Source of the DNA: Luteolibacter arcticus
Lineage (GTDB): Bacteria > Verrucomicrobiota > Verrucomicrobiia > Verrucomicrobiales > Akkermansiaceae
Length of the DNA stretch: 64,000 bases
NCBI RefSeq assembly: GCF_025950235.1
Contig: NZ_JAPDDT010000019.1
Span: forward strand, 50,221 to 114,220
Reading direction: 5' to 3'
Numbering within the stretch: the first letter of the stretch is position 1; each line of letters begins with the position of its first letter. This document shows positions 47,252-59,108 of the stretch, piece after piece. The translations under genes and the position numbers were made by a program. A model generated the notes under the pieces. The model saw nothing but the letters and a program-made list of their open reading frames with translations, was not told the origin of the DNA and ran no database searches.

Positions 47252-48202
47252 CTATCCATCAGCGGGCGGCAATGCCTCGCGGGCCTCAAGCCAGTCCGCA
47301 GGAATGCCGGAAACTCCCAGCCGCGCGGTGACAATGGCCCCGACCATCGCGGCATTCGTGTCGCAGTCGCCGCCAGCCTCGACCGTCGAAATCAGCGCTT
47401 CCTGGAAATCACCTAACGAGCGAAGCGCCAACCAGATCACGAAGGGCACCGTATCCGGGGCGGTGACCAGCGAGCCATTGCCCAGCCGCCGGCCCACAAC
47501 CTCCGGCGAAAGCCTTGGATCAATCGTCACCGCCGCCGCGATGCCCGAGCGCGTCTCGCTCTCCGGCGTGCGCTGAAGCAACTCCGTGGCGATGATTTCC
47601 AGGGCTGCATCCAGCGCCAAATCCCTCGTTCGCCACGCACAAGCCGTCGCCACCGCCACGGCGATCGCCCCGGCAATCCCCTCCGGATGCCAATGGGTCA
47701 CCCGCGCCGACTTCATCGCGTGCTTCACGACGAGGTCCAAGTCCTCGGCAAACCACGCCCCTAGAGGAGCGACGCGCATGGCGGCACCATTCCCCATCGA
47801 GCCGCCGTTGAAGGCCTCTTTCGACACCCTCTCCCAAGGCTCGCCCTCCCCGATCTGTTGGAGAATGCGGGCCGCCATCTTGCCGTAGCCGCGGTCGGGA
47901 TCGCGCTTGTAGTTCCTCGCGAAAATCCATGCCAGCAGGTCCTCCTCGATCGCTCCGCAGCGATGGAGGCATTCTTCAATCCCAACCGCCATGGCCGCAT
48001 CATCCGTCCACCACCACGGTCCGGCCGGCACGCCGAGCGCGACCCGCTTTCTCACCTCGGCATGACCGTAGGCGCACATCTCGCCAAAGGCATCGCCCAC
48101 CGAGAGGCCTTCCAAGACGACCCGGGGCCGTTGCTTTCTCGCGTCCTCATCCACACGGGAAGACCTAGCCAGTCCGGAAACGAATTCCAATCCGACGTTC
48201 AT
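47252..48202 (-). CDS. ADP-ribosylglycohydrolase (DraG family)
   Basis: 316 residues. VLEGLSVGDAFGEM, WWWTDDAAMAVGI and VEAGGDCDTNAAMVGAIV carry the Asp residues that bind two Mg ions in DraG-type enzymes, which remove ADP-ribose from proteins or small molecules. The usual TDDT is TDDA here. The start at 48202 (MNVGLEF) is preferred; 48223 is possible. It is divergent from agmatine deiminase with only about 38 bp between starts. Confidence 0.85.
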   Translation of the reverse strand: MNVGLEFVSGLARSSRVDEDARKQRPRVVLEGLSVGDAFGEMCAYGHAEVRKRVALGVPAGPWWWTDDAAMAVGIEECLHRCGAIEEDLLAWIFARNYKRDPDRGYGKMAARILQQIGEGEPWERVSKEAFNGGSMGNGAAMRVAPLGAWFAEDLDLVVKHAMKSARVTHWHPEGIAGAIAVAVATACAWRTRDLALDAALEIIATELLQRTPESETRSGIAAAVTIDPRLSPEVVGRRLGNGSLVTAPDTVPFVIWLALRSLGDFQEALISTVEAGGDCDTNAAMVGAIVTARLGVSGIPADWLEAREALPPADG

Positions 48203-48240
48203 GATTGGACGTCCGACTTCCACCGTTCTAAGTCCTTTCC

Positions 48241-49287
48241 ATGACTCCCGCCGCGCTTGGCTACGCGATGCCCCCTGAATGGTCCCCTCAGACCGCCGTC
48301 TGGCTGTCCTGGCCGGTCAATGACGAGCGCCATTGGGGCGGGACGAAGCACGGGCTGATGCGTGAGAAGTTCGCCGAAATCGCCGCGGCGATCAGCCTCT
48401 TCGAGCCCATCCGCATCAATGCTCCCGGCTCGGAGCACAAGCTCATCCTCGACGCCTGCAACCGCGCCCGGGCAGTGCCGGAGCGCATCGAGCTCTTCGA
48501 TCATCCGCACAATGACGTCTGGTGCCGCGACCACGGGCCGATCTTCGTGAAGCACCGCGAGACCGGTGAGGTCGCCGTCAGCGACTGGGGCTTCAATGCG
48601 TGGGGCGGCAAGTTCCCTCCCTACGACCTCGACAATGAGATCCCCCGCCGCGTGGCAGACTCGCTCGGCATGAAGTGCTTCGAGGGCGGCATGATCCTCG
48701 AAGGCGGGGCAATCGAGATCAACGGCCTCGGCCAGCTCCTGACCACCGAGGCGGTGCTGCTCAACCCGAACCGCAACCCGCGGCTTTCCCGCGAGGACAT
48801 CGAGCAAAAACTCCGCGACACCCTCGGCGTGCGCGACATCCTATGGCTCAAGCAAGGCATCGAGGGCGATGACACTGACGGCCACATCGACGACCTCGCT
48901 CGCTTCACCGACGACGCGACGATCGTCGCTTGCCTCGAAAAGGACCGCGGCTCGCCGAATCACGCCGTCTTGGAAGACAACTTCGCCCGGCTGAAATCCT
49001 TCACCCGTCCCGATGGCCGGCCGTTCGAAGTCGTCCACCTCAACCTGCCCGAAGCCTGCGAAGTCCCCGGCTGGCGCTTGCCTGTACTACCCGCATCGTA
49101 CGTCAATTTCCTGATCGTGAATGGCGGCGTGCTGGTCCCGACCTTCCGCCAGCATCGCAATGACGACCAGGCACTCGGCCAGCTCCGCGAACTCTTCCCC
49201 GACCGCACGGTGCTGGCCATCGACTGCCTCGACCTCGTGGAAGAGGGCGGCACGCTGCACTGCATCTCGCAGCAGCAGCCGGCTTGA
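48241..49287 (+). CDS. aguA: Agmatine deiminase
   Basis: 348 residues. It converts agmatine to N-carbamoylputrescine and ammonia. It has WSPQTAVWLSWP, DVWCRDHGPIFV, the WGGKFPPYDLD loop, EGGAIEINGLGQLLTTE, the HIDDLARF catalytic His/Asp, and the nucleophile Cys341 in GGTLHCISQQQP. The length matches the family. The usual partner, N-carbamoylputrescine amidase, is not next to it. The leader is CTTTCC with no Shine-Dalgarno. Confidence 0.94.
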   Translation: MTPAALGYAMPPEWSPQTAVWLSWPVNDERHWGGTKHGLMREKFAEIAAAISLFEPIRINAPGSEHKLILDACNRARAVPERIELFDHPHNDVWCRDHGPIFVKHRETGEVAVSDWGFNAWGGKFPPYDLDNEIPRRVADSLGMKCFEGGMILEGGAIEINGLGQLLTTEAVLLNPNRNPRLSREDIEQKLRDTLGVRDILWLKQGIEGDDTDGHIDDLARFTDDATIVACLEKDRGSPNHAVLEDNFARLKSFTRPDGRPFEVVHLNLPEACEVPGWRLPVLPASYVNFLIVNGGVLVPTFRQHRNDDQALGQLRELFPDRTVLAIDCLDLVEEGGTLHCISQQQPA

Positions 49288-49309
49288 GCGGGGCGCAGCC
49301 CGATAAGGA

Positions 49310-49352
49310 GTGTGGACGTTCCGTCCACACCGTGTCGACGGAACGTCGACAC
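49310..49352. repeat. Double palindrome between convergent genes
   Basis: Two adjacent hairpins: GTGTGGACG-TTC-CGTCCACAC (49310-49330) and GTGTCGACG-GAA-CGTCGACAC (49332-49352). Their centres (GACGTTCCGTC, GACGGAACGTC) are complementary to each other. No T-run. Confidence 0.8.
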
Positions 49353-49380
49353 CCGTTATCTCAAGCTACGCCATGGCAGA

Positions 49381-50376
49381 TCAATCCCCGAACAAGTTCC
49401 CCAGCCCGCCGAGTGCGGACCCCTGCTCGCGCCCGCTGGCATACCCGCTGACAATGCGCTGCGCGAGACGCGCGAAGGGCATGCTCTGGAGCCACACCGT
49501 GCCGTGTCCCTGCAGGGTGGCGAGGAAGAGACCCTCCCCACCGAAGACCATCGACTTGAGATTCCCGGCGCGCTGGATGTCGTAGCTGATGCCCTTCGTG
49601 AAGGCGACCAGGCAACCGGTATCCACGAACAGCTTCTCGCCATTCAGTTCTTTCCGCACCACCGTCCCCCCGGCGTGGACGAAGGCCAGGCCATCGCCAT
49701 TCAGGCGCTGGAGGATGAAGCCCTCGCCGCCGAAGAGACCCGCGCCGAGCTTCTTGTTGAAGGCAATGCCGAGCTGGGTGCCCATCGCCGCGCAAAGGAA
49801 GGCATCCTTCTGACAAAGCAACTCACCCCCATGCTGTGAGAGATCCACGGGAACGACCGTGCCGGGATACGGCGCGGCGAAGGTGACCCGCTTCTTGCCA
49901 CTGACGCGATTGGTGAAGTGAGTCATGAAGATCGACTCACCGGTCAGCGCTCGTTTCCCGACCGCCATCAGCTTACCCATGAAGCCTTGGTCCGGCGTGG
50001 AGCCGTCACCCATCTTCGTCTCGAAGGCGATGCCGTCTTCCATGTAGTTCATCGCACCGCCCTCGGCGATGACGGTCTCGCCGGGGTCGAGCTCGATCTC
50101 GACCATCTGGATCGACTCGCCGATGATCTCATAGTCGATCTCGTGCGAACGCTTGCCGCGCATCGGCGGCGGGCTTCCAGCGGGAAGGGCGGGTGGCATG
50201 CCGGGACCCTGAAACAGATCGGGCAGGACTTTCGCGGCGGGTTCCCAGCCGGACATGCCTTGGGTCCACATGAGGGTCTGCGGAGTGATCGTGCCGCCCT
50301 CGACCAGTTCGGTCAGGTTTTCCTCGGAAGTGGAAGCGGAGGAGCCGGAAGCGCTGTGGTAGTGCCAGGTTTTCAT
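49381..50376 (-). CDS. AIM24/TIGR00266 family protein with an N-terminal GYF_2-like domain
   Basis: 331 residues. The first 55 (MKTWHYHSASGSS... TLMWTQGMSGWEPA) form a GYF_2-like module. The rest is the TIGR00266/AIM24 beta-barrel-like family: GETVIAEGGAMNYMEDGI, RVTFAAPYPGTVVPVDL, FGGEGFILQRLNGDGLAF, FVDTGCLVAFT. Family function is poorly known. No transmembrane segment. The start at 50376 matches the GYF_2 beginning. Confidence 0.85.
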   Translation of the reverse strand: MKTWHYHSASGSSASTSEENLTELVEGGTITPQTLMWTQGMSGWEPAAKVLPDLFQGPGMPPALPAGSPPPMRGKRSHEIDYEIIGESIQMVEIELDPGETVIAEGGAMNYMEDGIAFETKMGDGSTPDQGFMGKLMAVGKRALTGESIFMTHFTNRVSGKKRVTFAAPYPGTVVPVDLSQHGGELLCQKDAFLCAAMGTQLGIAFNKKLGAGLFGGEGFILQRLNGDGLAFVHAGGTVVRKELNGEKLFVDTGCLVAFTKGISYDIQRAGNLKSMVFGGEGLFLATLQGHGTVWLQSMPFARLAQRIVSGYASGREQGSALGGLGNLFGD

Positions 50377-50475
50377 GGTGGGATGGAAAAATAGGAGAGG
50401 TGGAAAAACGCGCAAGGATGCATGAACCGGCAGGCGTGGCGAGTGGAGGATCGCCTGAGATTTCCAACCGCCGCC

Positions 50476-50565
50476 GGGGACCGCTCCGCGTTGTCACCAC
50501 CGCGCCTACCGTGGGAAGGAACGCCCTTCTAGGTAGGCGCACTGGTAACAGTGCGGAGTGGTCCC
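50476..50565. repeat. REP-like inverted pair, family D
   Basis: Two 34-35-base copies in opposite orientation, 50476-50510 and 50532-50565, differ at six positions and share GGGACC-x-CTCCGC...GCGCCTACC. The right copy contains GCACTG-GTAA-CAGTGC. A partial third copy (ATCACCACCGCGTCTAC) is at 50597-50613. They lie between two minus-strand genes; 50377-50609 holds no gene. Confidence 0.75.
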
Positions 50566-50609
50566 TGACTGCGGACTTCTCCCGTGCTTCCACGGCATCA
50601 CCACCGCGT

Positions 50610-52388
50610 CTACAAAAGCTGAGTCTCCGCCAGCAAATGGTAGGTCCCCTGCTTCGCAACAAGTTCCTCATGCGTGCCGCTTTCAACAAGCCGGCCGTGA
50701 TTCATCACGAGGATGGCATCGGCATGGCGCACGGTGGAGAGACGATGTGCGATAACGAGGCTGGTCCGACCCGCCATCAAGCGTTCCAGCGCTTCATTCA
50801 CCAATCGCTCGCTCTCCGTATCCAGCGCGCTGGTCGCCTCGTCTAACAAGAGAATCCGCGGGTCGGCTAGAATCGCGCGGGCAATGGCGATGCGCTGGCG
50901 CTGGCCACCGGAGAGCTTGGTGCCACGCGGGCCGACCATGGTATCGTAACCCTCCGGCAGCGAGGCGATGAACTGGTGCGCATTCGCCTGCTTGGCGGCA
51001 TTCTCAATGTCAGACGCACTGGCACCCGGCCGGCCGTATTCGATGTTCTCGCGGATCGATCCGCCGAAGAGCATCACCTCCTGCGGTACCACCGCGATCT
51101 GCTTGCGCAGCGAGGAAAGCTCCAGCTCCGAGGCATCGGCACCGTCAAACAAAACGCGACCGCTTTCCGGCTGATGGAAGCCGAGGATCAGCGAAAACAC
51201 CGTCGACTTCCCCGCGCCGGAGGGACCGACAAGGGCCACCCGCTTGCCGGGCGCAACGTGAAATGACAACTCGTGGAGCACCGGCGCCTCAGGCCGCGAG
51301 GGGTAGCGGAAACGCACATTCTCAAAGGCCAACTCGCCGTGGAGCTTGTCGGCAGCCCGGCTGCCAGTGAGTTCCGGCTTCTCGGCCATCAGCTCGCGCA
51401 GGCGCTCGGTCGCGCCGGACATCGCCTGCACCTGGGAAATGATCTCCGGCATCGAGCCCAGCGAGGCGCCGACGAAGACGCTGAACAGCACGAAGGCCAT
51501 GAAGTTGGTCTGCGAGATCTCGCCATTCGCCAGCATGTGCGAGCCGAACCACGCGACCCCGGCGATGGTGCCGAACATCGCGAAGATGATGAACGACAGG
51601 AACGCCGCCCGTGCCTTCGCACCGCGCAAAGTGACATCAAAGAACCGGGAAAGCGCGCGATCGTAGCGGGCCAGCTCGAACGGCTCGTTCGAGAACGCCT
51701 TCACGTCGGCGATGCCCTGCACGCTTTCCTCCATCACCATGCCGGACTCGGCGAGCGCCTCCTGGGCATCGCGCGAATGCTGGCGGACCCGGCGACCGGA
51801 CATTGCGATGGCGAGCACCACGACGGGAACGCTGGCGAGCATCACCAGCGAGAGCTTCCACGAGAAGAAGAACACGGCCACGAGGCTGCCGAGGAGGATC
51901 ACGCTATGCCGCGCCGCCTGGGGCAGCGTATTGAGTAGGGTCTCGCGGACGGTCCCGAGGTCGGCGGAGACACGATTGCTGACCGAGCCGGCGCGCTGGT
52001 CCTGGAAGAACGGCACCGGCAGCTTCATCAGGTGCCCGAAAAGCTCGCGGCGCAGGTCATTGAGCGCCGCCTCGCCGGAGCGGGTGAAGCCCTTGACGCG
52101 CCAGTAGGCGATGAAGGATTGCACGGCCAGCACGCCGAGCAGGATCAGGATTTTCTGGTCGGCCTTCGCCCGGGTCGCCGCGGCATCCAGCCCGTTTTTC
52201 CACGAGTCGGCCGGATCGCCGATCAGATCCTTGAGGAAAAGCGGGAACGCCAGCGACAGCCCGGCGGTGACGAACAGCGCGATCACCGAGGGGATGAAGA
52301 TCTTCCGGTGGGGGCGCAGATAGCCGAGCACCCAGGCGAGCCCGTCTTTCCCACTCCCCTTTTTTGTTTCCGGCTCCGCTTTCGGCAT
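50610..52388 (-). CDS. MsbA-like ABC exporter (membrane and ATPase domains fused)
   Basis: 592 residues. Six transmembrane helices lie in about 20-320, with the type-I exporter coupling region. The ATPase domain carries Walker A GPSGAGKST, signature LSGGQRQR, Walker B ILLLDEATSALD and H-loop IAHRLST. It works as a dimer in the inner membrane. Closest in style to MsbA/lipid flippases, though drug or peptide export is possible. The start at 52388 (MPKAEP) avoids a non-coding extension. Confidence 0.87.
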   Translation of the reverse strand: MPKAEPETKKGSGKDGLAWVLGYLRPHRKIFIPSVIALFVTAGLSLAFPLFLKDLIGDPADSWKNGLDAAATRAKADQKILILLGVLAVQSFIAYWRVKGFTRSGEAALNDLRRELFGHLMKLPVPFFQDQRAGSVSNRVSADLGTVRETLLNTLPQAARHSVILLGSLVAVFFFSWKLSLVMLASVPVVVLAIAMSGRRVRQHSRDAQEALAESGMVMEESVQGIADVKAFSNEPFELARYDRALSRFFDVTLRGAKARAAFLSFIIFAMFGTIAGVAWFGSHMLANGEISQTNFMAFVLFSVFVGASLGSMPEIISQVQAMSGATERLRELMAEKPELTGSRAADKLHGELAFENVRFRYPSRPEAPVLHELSFHVAPGKRVALVGPSGAGKSTVFSLILGFHQPESGRVLFDGADASELELSSLRKQIAVVPQEVMLFGGSIRENIEYGRPGASASDIENAAKQANAHQFIASLPEGYDTMVGPRGTKLSGGQRQRIAIARAILADPRILLLDEATSALDTESERLVNEALERLMAGRTSLVIAHRLSTVRHADAILVMNHGRLVESGTHEELVAKQGTYHLLAETQLL

Positions 52389-52420
52389 GCGCGGGATGGG
52401 AACCCATGCCGCTCCGGGCG

Positions 52421-52446
52421 TCAAACGTCTAGGCGGACACGTTTGA
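52421..52446. promoter_or_regulatory. Inverted repeat in a divergent promoter region
   Basis: TCAAACGT and ACGTTTGA face each other across 10 bp. The symmetry extends outward through GGC/GCC with one mismatch. It lies between the ABC exporter and the kinase operon, 33 bp upstream of the former. A candidate operator. A TTGACG at 52574 may be the -35 element of the kinase operon. Confidence 0.45.
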
Positions 52447-52619
52447 AGCCCCCGGAAGGCCGGGGAGAACGTTCCCGACGGCCACCAGAACTGCTTGGCC
52501 GCACCCGGAGAGTGTGGACCACTTCGTTTTCGGAACCACCTCGGGCGGTCATTCTGCAATCGCTCCACGGAATTTGACGAATCCCGGCAAATGGGTTCCT
52601 TTGCGGCCTCACTCCTTCA

Positions 52620-56030
<3,411 letters not shown>

Positions 56031-56036
56031 CGTGAC

Positions 56037-56864
56037 ATGAGATCCGAAGCCACCCAGTCCGACGATCTCGAGCTGCGTCTGCTGCTCGAGGCGATCCATG
56101 AGAAGTCGCGCTACGACTTCCGTGACTACTCGCCCGCCTCGCTGAAGCGTCGGCTGGTGCAGGCGCGCGACCGCTTCCACTGCGCAAGCTTTTCCCAGCT
56201 CCAGCACAAGGTGCTGCACGACCCGAGCTTCGTCTCGCAGTTGCTGCCCTATCTCACCGTGCAAGTCAGCGAGCTGTTCCGGGATCCCTCGTACTTCCTC
56301 GCGCTGCGCACGCACGTGCTGCCGCACCTGCGGACCTATCCCTCGCTCAAGGTGTGGGTCGCCGGTTGCAGCGCGGGCGAGGAGCTCTACTCGCTCGCCA
56401 TCCTCTTCCGCGAGGAAGGGCTGGAGAGCCGGACGATCTTCTACGCCACCGACATCAATGTGGATGCGCTGCGCAAGGCCGAGGCCGGCGTCTATGAATT
56501 GGACCGCATCGCGTTGTTCACCGAGAACCATCGCCGCGCCGGCGGGAAGACCTCGCTCTCGCGTTACTACACTGCCGCCTACGGTCACGCGAAGTTCGAC
56601 AAGGAGCTGCGCGCCCGCACCGTCTTCTCCGACCACAGCCTGGTCTCCGACGCGGTGTTCGCCGAGACACACCTGATTTCCTGCCGCAATGTGATGATCT
56701 ATTTCAACCGCGAGCTGCAGGACCGCGCGGTGGGTTTGTTCAAGGACTCGCTGGCGCGCCGGGGATTTCTTGGTATCGGTGCGAAGGAAAGCCTGCGCTT
56801 CTCCACGCACGCCCCCGCCTTCACGGAATTCGACCGCGAACAACGGATCTACCAGAAAGCATGA
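56037..56864 (+). CDS. CheR-type protein-glutamate methyltransferase
   Basis: 275 residues. An N-terminal helical domain (about 10-75) precedes a SAM-binding domain: TVQVSELFRDPSYF, VWVAGCSAGEELYSLAI, FYATDIN, and LISCRNVMIYFN. CheR methylates Glu residues of chemoreceptors, but no receptor gene is present here, so the target may be the kinase or another protein. The stop overlaps the CheB start by 4 bp. Confidence 0.9.
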   Translation: MRSEATQSDDLELRLLLEAIHEKSRYDFRDYSPASLKRRLVQARDRFHCASFSQLQHKVLHDPSFVSQLLPYLTVQVSELFRDPSYFLALRTHVLPHLRTYPSLKVWVAGCSAGEELYSLAILFREEGLESRTIFYATDINVDALRKAEAGVYELDRIALFTENHRRAGGKTSLSRYYTAAYGHAKFDKELRARTVFSDHSLVSDAVFAETHLISCRNVMIYFNRELQDRAVGLFKDSLARRGFLGIGAKESLRFSTHAPAFTEFDREQRIYQKA

Positions 56865-57448
56865 ATCCTTCCCCGTCCGCAGTGGTCATCGGCGCCTCGG
56901 TGGGCGCCGTGCAGGCGCTTTCGGTGATCCTTCCCGCGCTGCCCGCCGGGTATCCGCTCCCGGTTTTCGTCGCCGTGCATGTGCCGCCGGACAAGCGCAG
57001 CGCGCTCGCCGAGCTCTTCGCCGCCCGCTGCGCGGTCCCGGTCAAGGAAGCGGAGGACAAGGAAGTCGTCTGCGGCGGCACGGTGTATTTCGCCCCGGCG
57101 GACTACCATCTGTTGGTCGAGCAGGATTTCACGCTTGCCCTCTCCAGCGATGAGCCGGTGCTCTACTCGCGGCCCGCGATCGACGTGCTGTTTGAGTCCG
57201 CCGCGGATGCCTATGGCGATGGTTTGACCGGCATCATCCTCACCGGCGCGAGCAGCGATGGGGCCCATGGCCTGCAGGCGGTGTGCGCTGCCGGCGGCGC
57301 CGCCTACGTCCAATCGCCCGACACCGCCGAAGGCTCCGCCATGCCCTTGGCGGCCCTTGCGGCATGCCCCGGGGCTCGAACCCTTTTGCTCGAGGAAATC
57401 TCCTCGCTACTCGTTTCATCGTCCTTACCTTCGCCCACCGCTCCATGA
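56861..57448 (+). CDS. CheB-type methylesterase without a receiver domain
   Basis: 195 residues, only the catalytic half of CheB. Ser13 (IGASVGAV), His40 (AVHVPPD) and Asp133 (LTGASSDGA) form the expected triad. The usual second Gly after GASxG is Ala. With no receiver domain it would not be switched by direct phosphorylation; a partner receiver in the flanking kinases could do that. It overlaps both neighbours by 4 bp. Confidence 0.9.
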   Translation: MNPSPSAVVIGASVGAVQALSVILPALPAGYPLPVFVAVHVPPDKRSALAELFAARCAVPVKEAEDKEVVCGGTVYFAPADYHLLVEQDFTLALSSDEPVLYSRPAIDVLFESAADAYGDGLTGIILTGASSDGAHGLQAVCAAGGAAYVQSPDTAEGSAMPLAALAACPGARTLLLEEISSLLVSSSLPSPTAP

Positions 57449-58980
57449 CCCAGCCCCTTCCGATCAAGTTCCTGCTGGTCGACGACCGTGAAGCGAATCT
57501 CATCGCGCTGACCGGCCTCCTCCGTCGCGACGGGCTGGAACTCCTGACTGCTCGCTCCGGGCAGGAGGCGCTGGAACTGCTGCTGGTCCACGATGTGGCG
57601 CTCGCCTTGATCGATGTGCAGATGCCGGAGATGAATGGCTTCGAGCTGGCGGAGTTGATGCGCGGCACCGAGCGCACGCGGAAGGTGCCGATCATCTTCC
57701 TCACGGCCGGCGCGGTGGACTCGCAGCGGCGCATCCGCGGTTACGAAACCGGCGCGGTCGATTTCCTCGCCAAGCCGATTGATGCGGACAGCCTGATGAA
57801 CAAGGCGGCGACCTTCCTCGAACTCGCCCGGCAACGCCAAGCGCTGGCCGAGAGCAATGCCAAGCTCGCCGAGGCGGACCGCCGCAAGGATGAGTTCCTC
57901 GCCATGCTCGCCCACGAGCTGCGGAATCCACTGGCCCCCATGCGCAATGCCACCGGGATCCTGCGCTCGCCGAATGCCGGACCCGACGAACGCGGCCATG
58001 CGAATCAGGTCCTCGAGCGGCAGATCGAGAACATGAGCCGGATGATCGATGACCTGCTGGATGTCTCGCGCATCACCGAGGGCAAGATCGAGCTGCGCAA
58101 GACCCCGGTGCGGCTGGACACCATCCTCAATGCCGCCGTCCACCTGGTCCGCCCGGTCGCGGACGCACACGGGCAGGAACTGGTGGTCCATCTGCCCGAC
58201 GAGCAAGTGGTGCTCGATGCCGACCCGACCCGGCTGGAACAAGTCTTTGGCAACCTGCTTCACAATGCCTCCAAATACGGCGGCAAGGGTTGTCGCATCG
58301 AGCTGAGCGCTGAGAAATCCGGCGACGACGTTTTCGTGAAGGTTCGCGACAATGGCCCCGGCATCGCGCCGGACTTGTTGCCGCGGGTCTTCGATCTGTT
58401 CGTGCAATCCAGCCGCACGCTCGACCGCGCCCACGGCGGCCTGGGCATCGGTCTTACGGTGGTCCGCCGGCTCGTGAAACTTCACGGCGGCAGCGTCAAG
58501 GCCTACAGCGAAGGGCTCGGCCACGGCAGTGAGTTCGTGGTGCGCCTGCCCGTGGTGACGCTGGTGACTCCGCCACCGGAGGAACCGGCTCCAGAGCGGG
58601 AGACCGGCAGCTTGCGACTGCTGATCGTGGATGACAATGAGGACGCGGCGATCACCCTGGCCATGTTGCAAGAGCTCGATGGCCACGTGACCCGCGTCGC
58701 GCACTCGGGAGCCGCGGCACTCGAAGCAGTCCCGGATTTCAACCCGGAGGTCGTGTTGTTAGACATCGGCCTGCCCGGCATGGACGGCTATGAAGTCGCC
58801 CGCCGCCTGCGCACCATGCCCGGCATGGCGGATACCTTCGTCGTGGCCATGACCGGCTACGGAAGCGACGAAGACCGCGCCCTCGCCGCCCAAGCCGGCT
58901 TCGATGAGCACCTGGTGAAGCCGCCGGATCTCCAGCTCCTGAGCAAGTGGCTCAAGGAGCGGGCGACCCCGGTCGCGTGA
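57445..58980 (+). CDS. Hybrid histidine kinase: REC-HisKA-HATPase-REC
   Basis: 511 residues, soluble. Receiver 1 has Asp57 (LIDVQMPEMNG), the dimerisation domain has His157 (MLAHELRNPLAP), the ATPase domain is about 255-370 (NLLHNASKYG, GGLGIGLTVV), and receiver 2 has Asp440 (LLDIGLPGMDG). A short coiled coil lies between receiver 1 and the His domain. Translation is coupled to CheB by ATGA. It probably receives phosphate from the first kinase and signals onward; no DNA-binding output is seen in the operon. Confidence 0.92.
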   Translation: MTQPLPIKFLLVDDREANLIALTGLLRRDGLELLTARSGQEALELLLVHDVALALIDVQMPEMNGFELAELMRGTERTRKVPIIFLTAGAVDSQRRIRGYETGAVDFLAKPIDADSLMNKAATFLELARQRQALAESNAKLAEADRRKDEFLAMLAHELRNPLAPMRNATGILRSPNAGPDERGHANQVLERQIENMSRMIDDLLDVSRITEGKIELRKTPVRLDTILNAAVHLVRPVADAHGQELVVHLPDEQVVLDADPTRLEQVFGNLLHNASKYGGKGCRIELSAEKSGDDVFVKVRDNGPGIAPDLLPRVFDLFVQSSRTLDRAHGGLGIGLTVVRRLVKLHGGSVKAYSEGLGHGSEFVVRLPVVTLVTPPPEEPAPERETGSLRLLIVDDNEDAAITLAMLQELDGHVTRVAHSGAAALEAVPDFNPEVVLLDIGLPGMDGYEVARRLRTMPGMADTFVVAMTGYGSDEDRALAAQAGFDEHLVKPPDLQLLSKWLKERATPVA

Positions 58981-59002
58981 GGCCACGTTTTGAATTCGAA
59001 GC

Positions 59003-59029
59003 GTAGCGGAACGGCTGCGCCGTTCCGGC
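59003..59029. repeat. REP-like hairpin, family A, copy 4
   Basis: GTAGCGGAA, inner stem CGG/CCG around CTGCG, then TTCCGGC. It lies between the kinase operon and convergent dxr. The following bases resemble those beside copy 1 (GGTCCGCACC). Confidence 0.8.
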
Positions 59030-59108
59030 GGGGCGAGGTCCCAACAAAATTCGCCGCTCGGATTCCAAGTTCGGTCCGCACCCACCCGGCACGACCACCT
59101 TGCGCCCG

